Of a stretch of 64,000 nt of DNA, positions 21,688 through 35,104 are shown one piece after another (position 1 is the first letter of the stretch; every line of letters begins with the position of its first letter). The stretch is from Spirodela intermedia (Eukaryota > Streptophyta > Magnoliopsida > Alismatales > Araceae): NCBI GenBank assembly GCA_902729315.2, contig LR746264.1:6039878-6103877 (forward strand), read 5' to 3'. A model generated the notes under the pieces. It did not search any database. It worked only from the letters and a program-made list of their open reading frames with translations, and was not told the origin of the DNA. Both the position numbers and the translations under genes were made by a program.

Positions 21688-24600
21688 AGGATGCTAAGCC
21701 ATGAAAACAACGACACCATATACATTATTTGGAATTGGGTACTCTTTCATAGCTTCAACTTTTTCTTCATCCACTTTGATATCATCTGAACTTACAATAT
21801 ATCCCAGAAAAACTAAACTTGAAGTAAGAAATTTACATTTCTTCAAGTTGGCAAATAACCCATTTTGTTGTAAAACAGTCGGTACAGATCTCAAATGATG
21901 GTGATGTTCTTCCTCAGTGGTACTGTATATCAAAATATCATCAGAATAGGCAACAATAAATTTTCCAATGAAAAGCTTTAGTACCTAATTCATCATTCGC
22001 ATAAAGGTACTCGGAGCATTAGATAAGCTAAATGACATAACCAATCATTCATATAATCCTGCTTTCGTCTTGAAAGTGGTATTCCGTTCATCACCTGGAT
22101 GAATTCGAATTTGATGATATCCACTTTTAAGTTCAATTTTAGAAAAGATTCTAGAACCACACAGCATGTCAAGCATATCATCAAGACTTGGAATTAAAAA
22201 ATTATATTTCACTGTGATTTTATTAATTGCTCGACTATCTACACACCTTCGCCAGGTTCCATCTTTTTTTGGAACTAATAATACAGGTACTGAGCATGGG
22301 CTCATGCTTTCACGAATTAATCATTTCTCTAATAGCTCTTCAACTTGTTCTTCCAAAATCTTTTTCTCCTCAAGGCTCATTCTGTAAAGAGGTAAATTTG
22401 GCAAACTTACTCTAGAAATCAAGTCTATATGATGTTGTATATCTCGGAGCGGAGGAAGATTTATTATAGGAGAATCTTGAAAGATAGAAAACTCATTTAA
22501 CATATTCTGTGCTGCCTCAGGTATAACATCAGAATCATGCGATGAAACATTCTCTTTTTTAACCAGCATACATACTCCAGAATTTTCTTTCAAAGTATTA
22601 AAAGGTTCATTTTCAAAGTATTCAAAGAAACTTATTTCTTCTCTTCTTTAACTGTGCTGAAAAACTCATTTTCTTTTATTGGGCGTAAAACAAACTTCTC
22701 ACCATGTTTTTTAAAAAACATAATGATTATCTCTGCCCATGTGAGTTGTACCTAAATCATGTTGCTATGATCTACCCAAAATTAGATGACAGGCATCCAT
22801 CTCGACAACATCACAGTAAATTTCATCAAAATAAATTTTTCTCATTGAGAACTTAACGAAACAGGTCTCTGTAACTCTGGTTTCATAATCCTTTTTTATC
22901 CACCTAAGTCTATGCTTTTCAGTTTTCAGCCCAAATTTCTGTACCATCAAAGAAGAAAAATATTTTCACTACTGCCAGAATCAATAATCACGTCACATAC
23001 CTTTCCAACAACAGTGCATTTTGTTCTGAAAACATTATGTCGCTGGGGAAGTTCTTCCTTCTTTGATACATTCTTCAGCCTTTGAACGGCTAGACATTGA
23101 CCAAAGACTTCTTCTTCACCTTCAATAACATTCTCTTGAATTTCTTCTTCATCTTCTGCACCTTCAATTTCATCTTCATCTATGGCCTCTGTGAAATTCA
23201 CAGCACTACGTTTTGGACAAGCATTTGATTTGATCTATGGCATCTGCACTTGATATTTTTCTGATCTTGCACGGGTGGATTATATAGCTGATCCCACCAG
23301 GCAGAGGCTCCATCTTTGAGTTTATCGACAACTATTTTCACATATTTCTCATTAGAAATCTTCATATATTCAAAAAATCTCTCAACTTCTAAAATACAAT
23401 CAAGAAATTCTTCGATTCTCAAATGTCCATTAAAACGAGGCAAATCAATTTTCATTCGAAAATCTCTACAATCATCATAATCAGATTTACTTTTGAGCTT
23501 CTTGTATCATTAGATATATTTTCTTGTGAGAGATTACAGAAATCATTTTATTTTTGACTAATTTGACCACAAGATTAAAGTTCCATTGCACACATTCGTG
23601 CTAAGGTTTGCTTCAAAGTGCCATTCAAATCTTCAAATTTTTATTCCATATGAATCTTGAGATCAGCACTTTCATTGTCATTGATGTGAATCCCTTAACC
23701 TCGTGTCATCTTGTAAATCTAAATGTGGAACACAGACCCTGCTCTGGTACCACGTAACGCAGAGAAACTTGAGGAGGCAATGACTTGAATGAGTTGTTAT
23801 CAGCTTTGATGTTGTGGAGGTCGAAGACACGTCTTGAATCCTCGAAAAACGCACTCCAATGATTGTCCTTTCACTTGGAATCCACAGGGTGAGGAGGATA
23901 GGTCCCTTGAGTCTCTGTCAGATGTAATAGTCCTAGGCACTCCATGCAAACAAACTATTTTCTTGAAAAATAAATTTGCTACTTGAATGGCATCAATAGC
24001 CTTTTTGTATGAAATAAAATGTGCCATCTTTGAAAATCTATCCACAACCACAAAGGCAGAATCTGCTCCTCTTTAGGTACGTGGTAATCCGAAAATAAAA
24101 TCCACAGAAATGTCAGTGCGTACTTTATCTGGAGTGTGTAGTGGAGTGTACAGACCTGTGTTCAAGCACTGTCTTTTATTAGCTTGACAAGTTTGACATC
24201 TTCGCACAAAACTTTCGGCTTCTTTTTTGAGCTGTGGCCAATAATATCGTTCATCCATCATTTTCAAAGTCTTGTCACAACCTAAGTGCCCCCCAAGGCC
24301 TCCTGCATGTAATTCTCGAATTAACTTCTCACGCGACAAAGTTCGAGGGATACGTAACTGATTTTCTCGAAATATGTAATCTTCAAGAATGTGAAACCCT
24401 TTAGATGGTTTGCATTGTTTGCACATATACTATATTTCAGCAAATTTTTCATCTCCTGGATAGAGTTCTGTCATATGTTCAAAACTACTAACTTCTCCTC
24501 ATATTGTAGTCAGAAATGCTGATTTTTGGCTCAGTGCATCAGCCGCTTTTTTTGATTTTCCTGATTTATATTTTATCACAAAAGAAAACTTTTGAATAAT

Positions 24601-27394
24601 TGAAATCCATCTAACATGCATTCCGTTGATAGTTGTCTGACTGGTGACTGATTTCAAAGGTTGATGGCCAGTAAATAAAAGAAGTTCTCGTTAAATCAAG
24701 TAATGTTCCCAAGTATGTAATGATCTAACCACAGTATAAAATTTATAATTGACATGTAGTCCATTTTCTTCTAGCTTTTGTTAGTTTCTCACTATGAAAA
24801 GGTACTAGACAACCTTTCTAGAGTAATTGAGGCAACACAGTCTACCGCCAATAATTTATCAAAATTTAGCAGTGCTAGTATAGAGGCGGAACTTAACCTT
24901 TCTATAATTAAAATAAAACTTCTATCTGCTGCCTCTGCCCACTGAAAGTTTCCTCTTCTCATGCACTCAGTGATCGGAGTTAGAATTGAATTAAAATTTC
25001 AAATAAATCTTCTATAAAAGAAAAATGCTAAGCCATGAAAACTATGAACATCATGTATATTTTTTAGAATTGGCCAGTCTTTAAGCCATGATCCACTTTT
25101 AACCTTTCTTCATCTACTTTGATACCTTCAACCTTTTTTGGAATTAGCCTGATACCACTTGATGCAGCGAAACTTGAGGAAGGAATGGCTAGGACGAGTT
25201 ATGATCAGCGCTGATCTTGTGGGGGTCGAAGACACATTTTGAATCCTCAAAAAGCGTGTTCCAATGGTTGTCCTTTTGCTCTGAATCACCAAGTTGAAGA
25301 GGACAAGTCCCTTGAGTCCACAAGGGGGGTGATTCCGAATCCACAGAATCAAGAACAGGTTCCTTGAGTTCACCGGGTTGCTGGAATCACCCAGCAGAAG
25401 ATGAGAACTTCAAGGGAAGAAAACTCACGAAATTTTATTGAAAAAAGGTAATATCCCTCTGGGCCTGGGTACCTTTCAATAGGCTAAGGAGTCTTTATTT
25501 GGGCGCCAAGATTTGAATTTGAATTTGAAATGAAAACAAAATTTGACTGAAATTTAAATTTCGGATGAAATTTGAATTTCAAATGAAAATTTTAATTTAG
25601 AATATAAATTTTACGTGATTGAGCCTAATTTCGTAATTGTGCCAGTTAAGTAAAGTGGGCTTGAAGCTGCAACAGTAATGGGCTTCGAGGTGCATCAAGT
25701 AAAGTGGGCTTGAAAGGCTGCAATAGTAATGGGCTTCAAAGTGGATCAATATTGGGCTTCAGGGTTGTTCAGTAATGGGTTTCAGGATTTGGGCTGCATC
25801 AAGAGACATGTTTCTTCCCCAAGATTGAAGTTTTGTGGATTCAAGCGCATATCTTATTTATATTTCACGTTACTAACTCTGAAATGACTTAAAATAGACC
25901 TTAGGTACAGACTCTGACAGTCAGAGGTCCTGAACAGATCTTAGGTACAGACTGAACGGCATTAAAGTCTTTAGATGGAAGGAAAGAGAAATAAAGTACC
26001 TTTTAGAAGAAAAAAGACATAAAAGTAGAAAATAAGTATTACTTTTCAGATCTTCAGCCCACTGGTGACATATGTGGGCTCCTTTTTTAGGGCTTTTTTA
26101 GGGCTTTTATGACCTAAAATTTGGATAAATGGGCCCAAATTCAGAGTTTATGTCCAATGTGACATCAACTTCAGAAATCTAATTCATAAATTCTCTTATT
26201 TTAAAATGTCCATTAAAATTAGGTAAATCAATTTTCATTCGAGAATCTTTGCAATTATCATAATCAGATCTACGTTTTGAGCTTCCTGTATCATTGGATA
26301 AGGTTGCCTATGAGAGATTACAGAAGTCATTTTGTTTCTGACCAGTTTGACAACGAGATTGACATTCCATTGCAGACAGTTTTGTTGAATTTTGCTTCAA
26401 AGTGTGATCTAAATCTTCAATTTTTTTATTCCATATATATCTTAAAATCAACAAACTCTGATTTTCGAATAGTACATACCTCAGGAAAACTTTCATTATA
26501 GTTAATGTGAATCCCTTTACCTCGTGACATCTTGTAATAAATTTTTTTGAAATCTGTTCCAAAGAGTGCGTCGGAAATAGGACAAAAATTTTGAGTCTCT
26601 GTCAGATGTAATAGTCTTAGGCACTCCACGCAAATTAACTATTTCCTTGAGAAATAAATTTGCTACTTGAATGGCATCATTAGTCTTTTTCTATGAAGTA
26701 AAATGTGCCATCTTGAAGAATCTATCCACAGCCACAAGAACAGAATCTGTTCCTCTTTGGGTACGTGGTAATCTGAAAATAGAATTCGTAGAAATGTTAG
26801 TCCATGCTTATCTGGAATGGGTAGTGGAGTGTACAGACCTGTGTTCTGGCAGTGTCATTTTTATTAGCTTGACAAATGTGACATCTTCGCACAAAAACTT
26901 TCAACTTCTTTTTTAAGATGTGGCTAACAATATCGTTCCTCCGTCATTTTCAAAGTCTTGTCACGACTTAGGTGCCCCCCAAATCCTCCTGCATGTAATT
27001 CTCGAATTAACTTCTCACGCAAGGAAGTTCGAGGGATACATAACTGATTTTCTCGAAATAAGTGATCTTCAAGAATGTGAAATGCTTTAAATGATTTCCC
27101 TTGTTTGCACATATACCATATTTCAGCAAAATCTTCATCTCCTGCATAGTGTTCTGTCAGATATTCAAAACCACTAACTTCTCTCATTGTAATCAGAAAT
27201 GCTGATTTCCGGCTTAGTGCATCAGCCACTTTGTCTGATTTTCGTGATTTGTGCTTTATCAGAAAAGAAAACTTTTGAATAAATGAAATCCATCTACAAT
27301 GCATCATGTTGATAGTGGTTTGACTGTTGACTGATTTCAAAGCTTGATGGTCAGTAAATAAAATAAACTCCCGTTGAATCAGGTAGTGCTCCCA
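21688..27394 (-). mobile_element. 5.7-kb tandem array, unit 2
   Basis: 5,707 bp, essentially identical to unit 1 throughout, including non-coding joints and every broken frame. The differences I could see are few: a G-to-A change in the protease region (unit 1 GCAGTGCATT versus ACAGTGCATT), an A-to-G near 24689 and the 2-bp deletion in the LTR. Contents as described for unit 1, shifted by 5709 then 5707 bp. Confidence 0.9.
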
Positions 27395-30300
27395 AGGATG
27401 CTAAGCCATGAAAACAACGACACCATATACATTATTTGGAATTGGGTACTCTTTCATAGCTTCAACTTTTTCTTCATCCACTTTGATATCATCTGAACTT
27501 ACAATATATCCCAGAAAAACTAAACTTGAAGTAAGAAATTTACATTTCTTCAAGTTGGCAAATAACCCATTTTGTTGTAAAACAGTCGGTACAGATCTCA
27601 AATGATGGTGATGTTCTTCCTCAGTGGTACTGTATATCAAAATATCATCAGAATAGGCAACAATAAATTTTCCAATGAAAAGCTTTAGTACCTAATTCAT
27701 CATTCGCATAAAGGTACTCGGAGCATTAGATAAGCTAAATGACATAACCAATCATTCATATAATCCTGCTTTCGTCTTGAAAGTGGTATTCCGTTCATCA
27801 CCTGGATGAATTCGAATTTGATGATATCCACTTTTAAGTTCAATTTTAGAAAAGATTCTAGAACCACACAGCATGTCAAGCATATCATCAAGACTTGGAA
27901 TTAAAAAATTATATTTCACTGTGATTTTATTAATTGCTCGACTATCTACACACCTTCGCCAGGTTCCATCTTTTTTTGGAACTAATAATACAGGTACTGA
28001 GCATGGGCTCATGCTTTCACGAATTAATCATTTCTCTAATAGCTCTTCAACTTGTTCTTCCAAAATCTTTTTCTCCTCAAGGCTCATTCTGTAAAGAGGT
28101 AAATTTGGCAAACTTACTCTAGAAATCAAGTCTATATGATGTTGTATATCTCGGAGCGGAGGAAGATTTATTATAGGAGAATCTTGAAAGATAGAAAACT
28201 CATTTAACATATTCTGTGCTGCCTCAGGTATAACATCAGAATCATGCGATGAAACATTCTCTTTTTTAACCAGCATACATACTCCAGAATTTTCTTTCAA
28301 AGTATTAAAAGGTTCATTTTCAAAGTATTCAAAGAAACTTATTTCTTCTCTTCTTTAACTGTGCTGAAAAACTCATTTTCTTTTATTGGGCGTAAAACAA
28401 ACTTCTCACCATGTTTTTTAAAAAACATAATGATTATCTCTGCCCATGTGAGTTGTACCTAAATCATGTTGCTATGATCTACCCAAAATTAGATGACAGG
28501 CATCCATCTCGACAACATCACAGTAAATTTCATCAAAATAAATTTTTCTCATTGAGAACTTAACGAAACAGGTCTCTGTAACTCTGGTTTCATAATCCTT
28601 TTTTATCCACCTAAGTCTATGCTTTTCAGTTTTCAGCCCAAATTTCTGTACCATCAAAGAAGAAAAATATTTTCACTACTGCCAGAATCAATAATCACGT
28701 CACATACCTTTCCAACAACAGTGCATTTTGTTCTGAAAACATTATGTCGCTGGGGAAGTTCTTCCTTCTTTGATACATTCTTCAGCCTTTGAACGGCTAG
28801 ACATTGACCAAAGACTTCTTCTTCACCTTCAATAACATTCTCTTGAATTTCTTCTTCATCTTCTGCACCTTCAATTTCATCTTCATCTATGGCCTCTGTG
28901 AAATTCACAGCACTACGTTTTGGACAAGCATTTGATTTGATCTATGGCATCTGCACTTGATATTTTTCTGATCTTGCACGGGTGGATTATATAGCTGATC
29001 CCACCAGGCAGAGGCTCCATCTTTGAGTTTATCGACAACTATTTTCACATATTTCTCATTAGAAATCTTCATATATTCAAAAAATCTCTCAACTTCTAAA
29101 ATACAATCAAGAAATTCTTCGATTCTCAAATGTCCATTAAAACGAGGCAAATCAATTTTCATTCGAAAATCTCTACAATCATCATAATCAGATTTACTTT
29201 TGAGCTTCTTGTATCATTAGATATATTTTCTTGTGAGAGATTACAGAAATCATTTTATTTTTGACTAATTTGACCACAAGATTAAAGTTCCATTGCACAC
29301 ATTCGTGCTAAGGTTTGCTTCAAAGTGCCATTCAAATCTTCAAATTTTTATTCCATATGAATCTTGAGATCAGCACTTTCATTGTCATTGATGTGAATCC
29401 CTTAACCTCGTGTCATCTTGTAAATCTAAATGTGGAACACAGACCCTGCTCTGGTACCACGTAACGCAGAGAAACTTGAGGAGGCAATGACTTGAATGAG
29501 TTGTTATCAGCTTTGATGTTGTGGAGGTCGAAGACACGTCTTGAATCCTCGAAAAACGCACTCCAATGATTGTCCTTTCACTTGGAATCCACAGGGTGAG
29601 GAGGATAGGTCCCTTGAGTCTCTGTCAGATGTAATAGTCCTAGGCACTCCATGCAAACAAACTATTTTCTTGAAAAATAAATTTGCTACTTGAATGGCAT
29701 CAATAGCCTTTTTGTATGAAATAAAATGTGCCATCTTTGAAAATCTATCCACAACCACAAAGGCAGAATCTGCTCCTCTTTAGGTACGTGGTAATCCGAA
29801 AATAAAATCCACAGAAATGTCAGTGCGTACTTTATCTGGAGTGTGTAGTGGAGTGTACAGACCTGTGTTCAAGCACTGTCTTTTATTAGCTTGACAAGTT
29901 TGACATCTTCGCACAAAACTTTCGGCTTCTTTTTTGAGCTGTGGCCAATAATATCGTTCATCCATCATTTTCAAAGTCTTGTCACAACCTAAGTGCCCCC
30001 CAAGGCCTCCTGCATGTAATTCTCGAATTAACTTCTCACGCGACAAAGTTCGAGGGATACGTAACTGATTTTCTCGAAATATGTAATCTTCAAGAATGTG
30101 AAACCCTTTAGATGGTTTGCATTGTTTGCACATATACTATATTTCAGCAAATTTTTCATCTCCTGGATAGAGTTCTGTCATATGTTCAAAACTACTAACT
30201 TCTCCTCATATTGTAGTCAGAAATGCTGATTTTTGGCTCAGTGCATCAGCCGCTTTTTTTGATTTTCCTGATTTATATTTTATCACAAAAGAAAACTTTT

Positions 30301-30790
30301 GAATAATTGAAATCCATCTAACATGCATTCCGTTGATAGTTGTCTGACTGGTGACTGATTTCAAAGGTTGATGGCCAGTAAATAAAAGAAGTTCTCATTA
30401 AATCAAGTAATGTTCCCAAGTATGTAATGATCTAACCACAGTATAAAATTTATAATTGACATGTAGTCCATTTTCTTCTAGCTTTTGTTAGTTTCTCACT
30501 ATGAAAAGGTACTAGACAACCTTTCTAGAGTAATTGAGGCAACACAGTCTACCGCCAATAATTTATCAAAATTTAGCAGTGCTAGTATAGAGGCGGAACT
30601 TAACCTTTCTATAATTAAAATAAAACTTCTATCTGCTGCCTCTGCCCACTGAAAGTTTCCTCTTCTCATGCACTCAGTGATCGGAGTTAGAATTGAATTA
30701 AAATTTCAAATAAATCTTCTATAAAAGAAAAATGCTAAGCCATGAAAACTATGAACATCATGTATATTTTTTAGAATTTGCCAGTCTTTA
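27395..30790 (-). mobile_element. 5.7-kb tandem array, unit 3 (truncated)
   Basis: Matches unit 1 from 15979 to 19374 and then stops at TTTAGAATTTGCCAGTCTTTA. It therefore holds RT, protease, gag, primer-binding site/LTR scrap and the first integrase/RNase H block, but not the 1,010-bp LTR or the second integrase block. At 30791 it is joined to repeat R. It shares the ACAGTGCATT variant with unit 2 but the 18979-equivalent A with unit 1. Confidence 0.9.
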
Positions 30791-31198
30791 CCAAGCTATA
30801 TTTCATTCAATTATGATTCTTTTGGGTTTTACAGACCTTAATTTGATCAATTAAATCATCTGTAATCACTTACGTAAGAATCGTTGGGGGGAACTCTATT
30901 TCTGCCCAATTCACGTTCGTCGGGTGCTGACGACATCTTGACGTCTGCACCCTTAATTTCGTTTTGCACGAATTTTAAATATATTTTATTTTCATTTCTT
31001 AGTATAAAATTTATATAAAATTGTATTCTTTGAAGAAAATTCTGAAAAATTACCCGAAATTATCACTATTTTTAGAAGTTTGATTGAATTAATTGATATA
31101 TTTTTTTAGAAATACTTTTAAATACCTGAAAATTAATATTTTATAATTTAATAAATTTTAAATTTACATGGTTTATTATACAACGACTAAGTCACGTC
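30791..31198 (+). repeat. Repeat R fragment
   Basis: Begins CCAAGCTATATTTCATTC and ends CGACTAAGTCACGTCA, matching 13029-13478 of copy 1 over its length with many substitutions. It is the last third of the repeat, cut off at the array end on the left and abutting gypsy sequence on the right. Confidence 0.7.
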
Positions 31199-31905
31199 AT
31201 CTCTTGTAAGTTAATGACATATGCATTATCATTAATCTTTTGAAGGACTTTAAATGGACCATACTTTTATGGATTAAATTTATGATAATCTCTTGTTGTC
31301 ACTCGTTCGTTTCTCAAGTATATCATAACCAAATAACCAATGTCAAAGATCTTCTTTCTTCTTTTTGTCTGCCTTTTTCTTGTAGTTTGAATAATTGGTT
31401 ATAAGATGCTTCTTCAGATTTTCATATATTATTTGGATGTATTATGTCATGTTACTTACTACTACACTTGTACCAAGTTTTCTTAGTACTTCAATTAGGT
31501 CAAGAGAAACTTTTGGTGAAAAATAGTAGACAATAGAAAATAAAGAGTAACTTGTAGACCGATTACTCATTGTCTTAGTTTGTCTTCTGAAATATAATGG
31601 ATTATATTTCCAAGTGTCCTGTTAACCAGTTCTATTTAACCAAAATAAAATGTAAAGAAATGTCAAAATAAAATCCATAGAAATGTCAATAGTTCTGTTT
31701 GCTCCTCTTTGACTACGTGGTAATCCCAAAATAAAATCTATAGGAATGTCAGTCCACACTTTATCTGGAATGGGTAGTGGAGTGTACATATTCTTTGGGT
31801 ACATGCTATATCTTCTATAAAAGGATGCTAAGTCATGAAAACAGCAAACATCATGTATATTCTTTGGAATGACCAATCTTAAATAATTATTAACATAATG
31901 CATGC
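31199..31905 (-). pseudogene. Gypsy integrase/RT remnant, left arm of an inverted repeat
   Basis: The minus-strand frame at 31903-31622 fuses the RT/RNase H linker (CCFHDLASFYRRYSM) directly to integrase sequence (MYTPLPIPDKVWTDIPIDFILGLPR), so the segment between was deleted. Toward 31200 lies the integrase C-terminal region (KYGPFKVLQKINDNAY-like). Bases 31202-31790 are repeated inverted at 32376-32974. Confidence 0.65.
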
Positions 31906-31929
31906 TAGATAGATTTTATTTATTCAAAA

Positions 31930-33060
31930 GTTTCTTTTGTGATGAAACAGAAATCCGGAAAATCAAATAAAGTAGCTGATGCACTAAATTGAAAATCAGC
32001 ATTTCTGATTACAATGAGAAGAGAAGTTATTGGTTTTGAATATATGACAAAATTTTATGTAGGAGATAAAGATTTTGCTGAAAGATGGTATATGTGCAAA
32101 CAAGGCAAATCATCTAAGGGATTTCACGTTCTTGAAGATTACATATTTCGAAAAAATTAGTTATGTATCTTTCGACCGTCTTTGTGTGAGAAGTTAATTC
32201 GAGAATTACATGTAGGAGGACTTGGGGGGACACTTGGGCTGTGACAATACTTTGAAAATGATGGAAGAACACTATTATTGGCCACAATTTTAAAAAAAAG
32301 TTGAAAGTTTTGTGTGAAGATGTCAAATTTGCCAAGTTAATAAAAGACAGTGCTAGAACATAGGTCTGTACACTTCGTTACCCATTCTAGATAAAGTATA
32401 GATTGACATTTCTATAGATTTTATTTTGAGATTATCACGTACGCAAAGAGGAGCAAACAAAACTATTAACATTTCTATGAATTTTATTTTCAGATGGATT
32501 TTATTTTGACTTTTTTATGGATTTCATTTTGGTTAAACAAAACTAGTTAACAAGACACTTGGAAATTTAATCTATTGTATTTTAGGAGACAAACCAAGAT
32601 AATGGGAAATCAATCTACAAATTACTCTCTATTTTCTATTGTCTACTATTTTCCACCAAAAGTCTCTCTTGACTTGATTGAAGTACCAAGAAAACCTGCT
32701 ATAAGTGTAGTAGTAAATAACATGACATAATACATCTAAACAATATATGAAAATGTGAAGAAGCATCTTATAACCAATTATTCAAACTAGATGAAAAAGG
32801 TAGACAAAAAGAAGAAAGAAGATCTCTAATAGTGGTGATTTGGTTATGATATGCTTGAGAAAAGAATGAGTGACAATAGGAGATTATCACAAACTCAATC
32901 CATGGGAAGTATGGTCTATTTAAAGTCCTTCAAAAGATTAATGACAATGCATATGTCATTGACTTACTAGAGACAGTGGAAATTTCATTTACATTCAATG
33001 TTATAGATATCTATGAGTATTATCTTGAGCAAATTACAGACTCTGAGACAGGTCCTTTTC
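31930..33060 (+). pseudogene. Gypsy RNase H/integrase remnant, right arm of an inverted repeat
   Basis: Plus-strand frames with many stops read RNase H end, the integrase zinc region (IRELHVGGLGG) and, at about 32890-33030, the integrase C-terminal part (KYGLFKVLQKINDNAYVIDL). It is the same family as the array but older, and in opposite orientation to 31199-31905. Confidence 0.65.
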
Positions 33061-33109
33061 AAGAAGGGGACCAAAACCTGAAGCCTATTACTGAAGAAGC
33101 GTGAAGCCT

Positions 33110-33860
33110 ACTATTGATGTGTACCAGACGTGATGAAGAGCCTCCTCTTATTACATAGATTTGATGATAAAATTTCTTATGACATGCCCCACCTCCATCC
33201 AGCTTATCTCCATTGTGCGACAATTATCGAAAATCTGTAAAGTTATCATTTTTCTGTTATATCGAGTGACAACCGTTGAAGATGATTTGTTGACCCACAT
33301 CGTCCATGCTCAATGATTCGTTGACCCACATCATCCATCAAGTTATCATTTTTCTAGACTTTACAAGAAGATTTAAAGATTTCTCATATTGTCCATGTTC
33401 AATGAGAATCTTTGAGGTTGTGGACATTATTCAATAGTCCTCTTAGACACTTAAGATCTTGACTCATAGTTGTCATAACACTGAAACTCTATTTTATCAT
33501 TTTTTAATTAATTTAACTTACAATATTATTTTCTAAACTTCGAAAGAAAATTCAACAAATGTCCAAGTCGTTTATATCCAAAGAGAGCCTTTGAGGTCAC
33601 AAACATTGTTTGATAATCTTCTCGAACATAGAATTTTGACGATTGTTGTCACAAAGCTAGAATTTTGTCTTTCCTACTTTTAACTCTACTTCATTCAATT
33701 ATGATTCTTCTAATTTTTACATATCTTAATTTTATCAGTTAAATTATTTGTAATCGTTCAAGTAAGAATCGTTAGGTGTAACTCTGTTTCTACTTGAATT
33801 ACGTTCATCGGGATGTTAATGTCACCTTTACATCCGCATCCTTATTTTCTTTTTTTATAA
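33110..33860 (+). repeat. Repeat R, rearranged copy
   Basis: GATGAAGAGCCTCCTC at about 33132, GCCCCACCTCCATCCAGC at about 33187 and CATTCAATTATGATTCTT at about 33692 occur in the same order as in copy 1. The middle part is present more than once (GAGAATCTTTGAGG, GAGAGCCTTTGAGG), suggesting internal duplication. Confidence 0.6.
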
Positions 33861-34850
33861 AATTTTAAATATAAGTTAAGAAATCAAAAAATTAAGTTGA
33901 CAAATTATCTCCAATAATTGTTACCTGGTGATAGCATATGAATAATGTGTTGGAATACACTTTAACTTAGTTAATTTGTCTAGTTGTACAAAAAAATATT
34001 GTAGACCAAAGAGATAGATCTTAAGCATTAGACCATGGAACCAAAAGGGTCTCCAAACTCAGTATAAATGGCCATCATGCAATGATCTTGTTCAGAAAAG
34101 TTTTTTAGGAAATAGAGTTTTCCATTTATTTTTTTTACAGTAGGGACTACTGACTCTAGAAATAGTATTCCCAGATATTCTTCTATCTCAAAGTCTGTAC
34201 AAGATTACAAAGTACGATGAGAATTATGGTAAACGATCTTACCTCTAAGGATCCTTCTTTCTCAAAATTCTGCACAAGATTACAAAATACGACTAGAATT
34301 GTGGAAAATAATCGCATTAAATGTTTTTATATACCTCCCAACAAAATATTGAAAAGGTTAGCCTTCTTGGATGTGCATTTCCCCCTTCGGCTTTGGTGGC
34401 ACATTCTCAACTAACTTGTTCCCACCCCCCACCCACGTCTCTCATCCGTGAATTTATACACCTACCACGAAATTTGGGGGGAAACAGGGTAAAATTTCTG
34501 TTTCCGGACGCCGATCGGACTGTAAGCTATAATGCAGGAACCCAAGCCGCATCGACGTCGGTACGATCTTCACTATGTCTTGTCTGGATGATTTACGCCG
34601 ACGAAGTCCTACATGAGATGAGAGTTAAGGGACCTCACGTACCTGCCGGCAGCAAAAGAGACCACGGCACTAACAAGCGGTCGCGCCGGGGAGGCAGCAG
34701 ATAACGCGCCGTGACGTTCCACATATTCTTTGCGAAGGTAAACACCAATGAAGCTACACCAGCGCGATCGGAGACTTGCACCACCGTATGGATCGTTCCT
34801 CACGTTGGGAAAGAACCTAGGGTCTCCTCCGTTTCGACACTCTTACCGCG
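33861..34850. other. Intergenic spacer, no gene supported
   Basis: AT-rich to about 34370, then a GC-richer part with open frames at 34321-34704 (+) and 34609-34803 (-) that look like nothing I know. GTACGATGAGAATTATGGTAAA-like and GTACGACTAGAATTGTGGAAAA-like words at 34211 and 34287 form a short imperfect direct repeat of about 75 bp. Confidence 0.3.
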
Positions 34851-34852
34851 GA

Positions 34853-35104
34853 TCATAGGAGGAGAAGCAAAGAGCTGGTTCGACGACTGATCTCGGAGCA
34901 GGAGGAAAGGAGGAAGGGACCGTGAGGGAGTCGGAGGATGCACCGGCGGCAAACGAGGTCGGAACGGAGGGAGGAGTTGCTCGGGCTAATCCGCCAGAAA
35001 CTCAAACGGCTACTTCCCCCGGGAGGAGGGAGAGCGCCGATACCGCCAAAGATAGCGCGGGCAGTGAGGCCTTTCCTATTTTGCGAATCCATCACCCTTC
35101 TCAA
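34853..35104 (-). CDS. Hypothetical short ORF with an upstream TATA box
   Basis: An 83-residue minus-strand frame, Arg/Ser/Leu-rich, with no recognisable domain. Its only support is a good TATA-like sequence (TATATAAATAG on the minus strand, near 35171-35181) about 70-80 bp upstream of its start. It lies some 340 bp beyond the stop codon of the ETF alpha gene on the same strand, so it may be no more than 3' UTR or spacer. A plus-strand frame (34938-35138) overlaps it and is no better supported. Confidence 0.15.
   Translation of the reverse strand: MRRVMDSQNRKGLTARAIFGGIGALPPPGGSSRLSFWRISPSNSSLRSDLVCRRCILRLPHGPFLLSSCSEISRRTSSLLLLL

Noticed and set aside
15979-30790. Tandem units as a CRISPR-like, rDNA or gene-family array
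   Set aside because: Unit content is plainly gypsy gag/pol/LTR debris with stops; there is no rRNA or spacer-repeat pattern.
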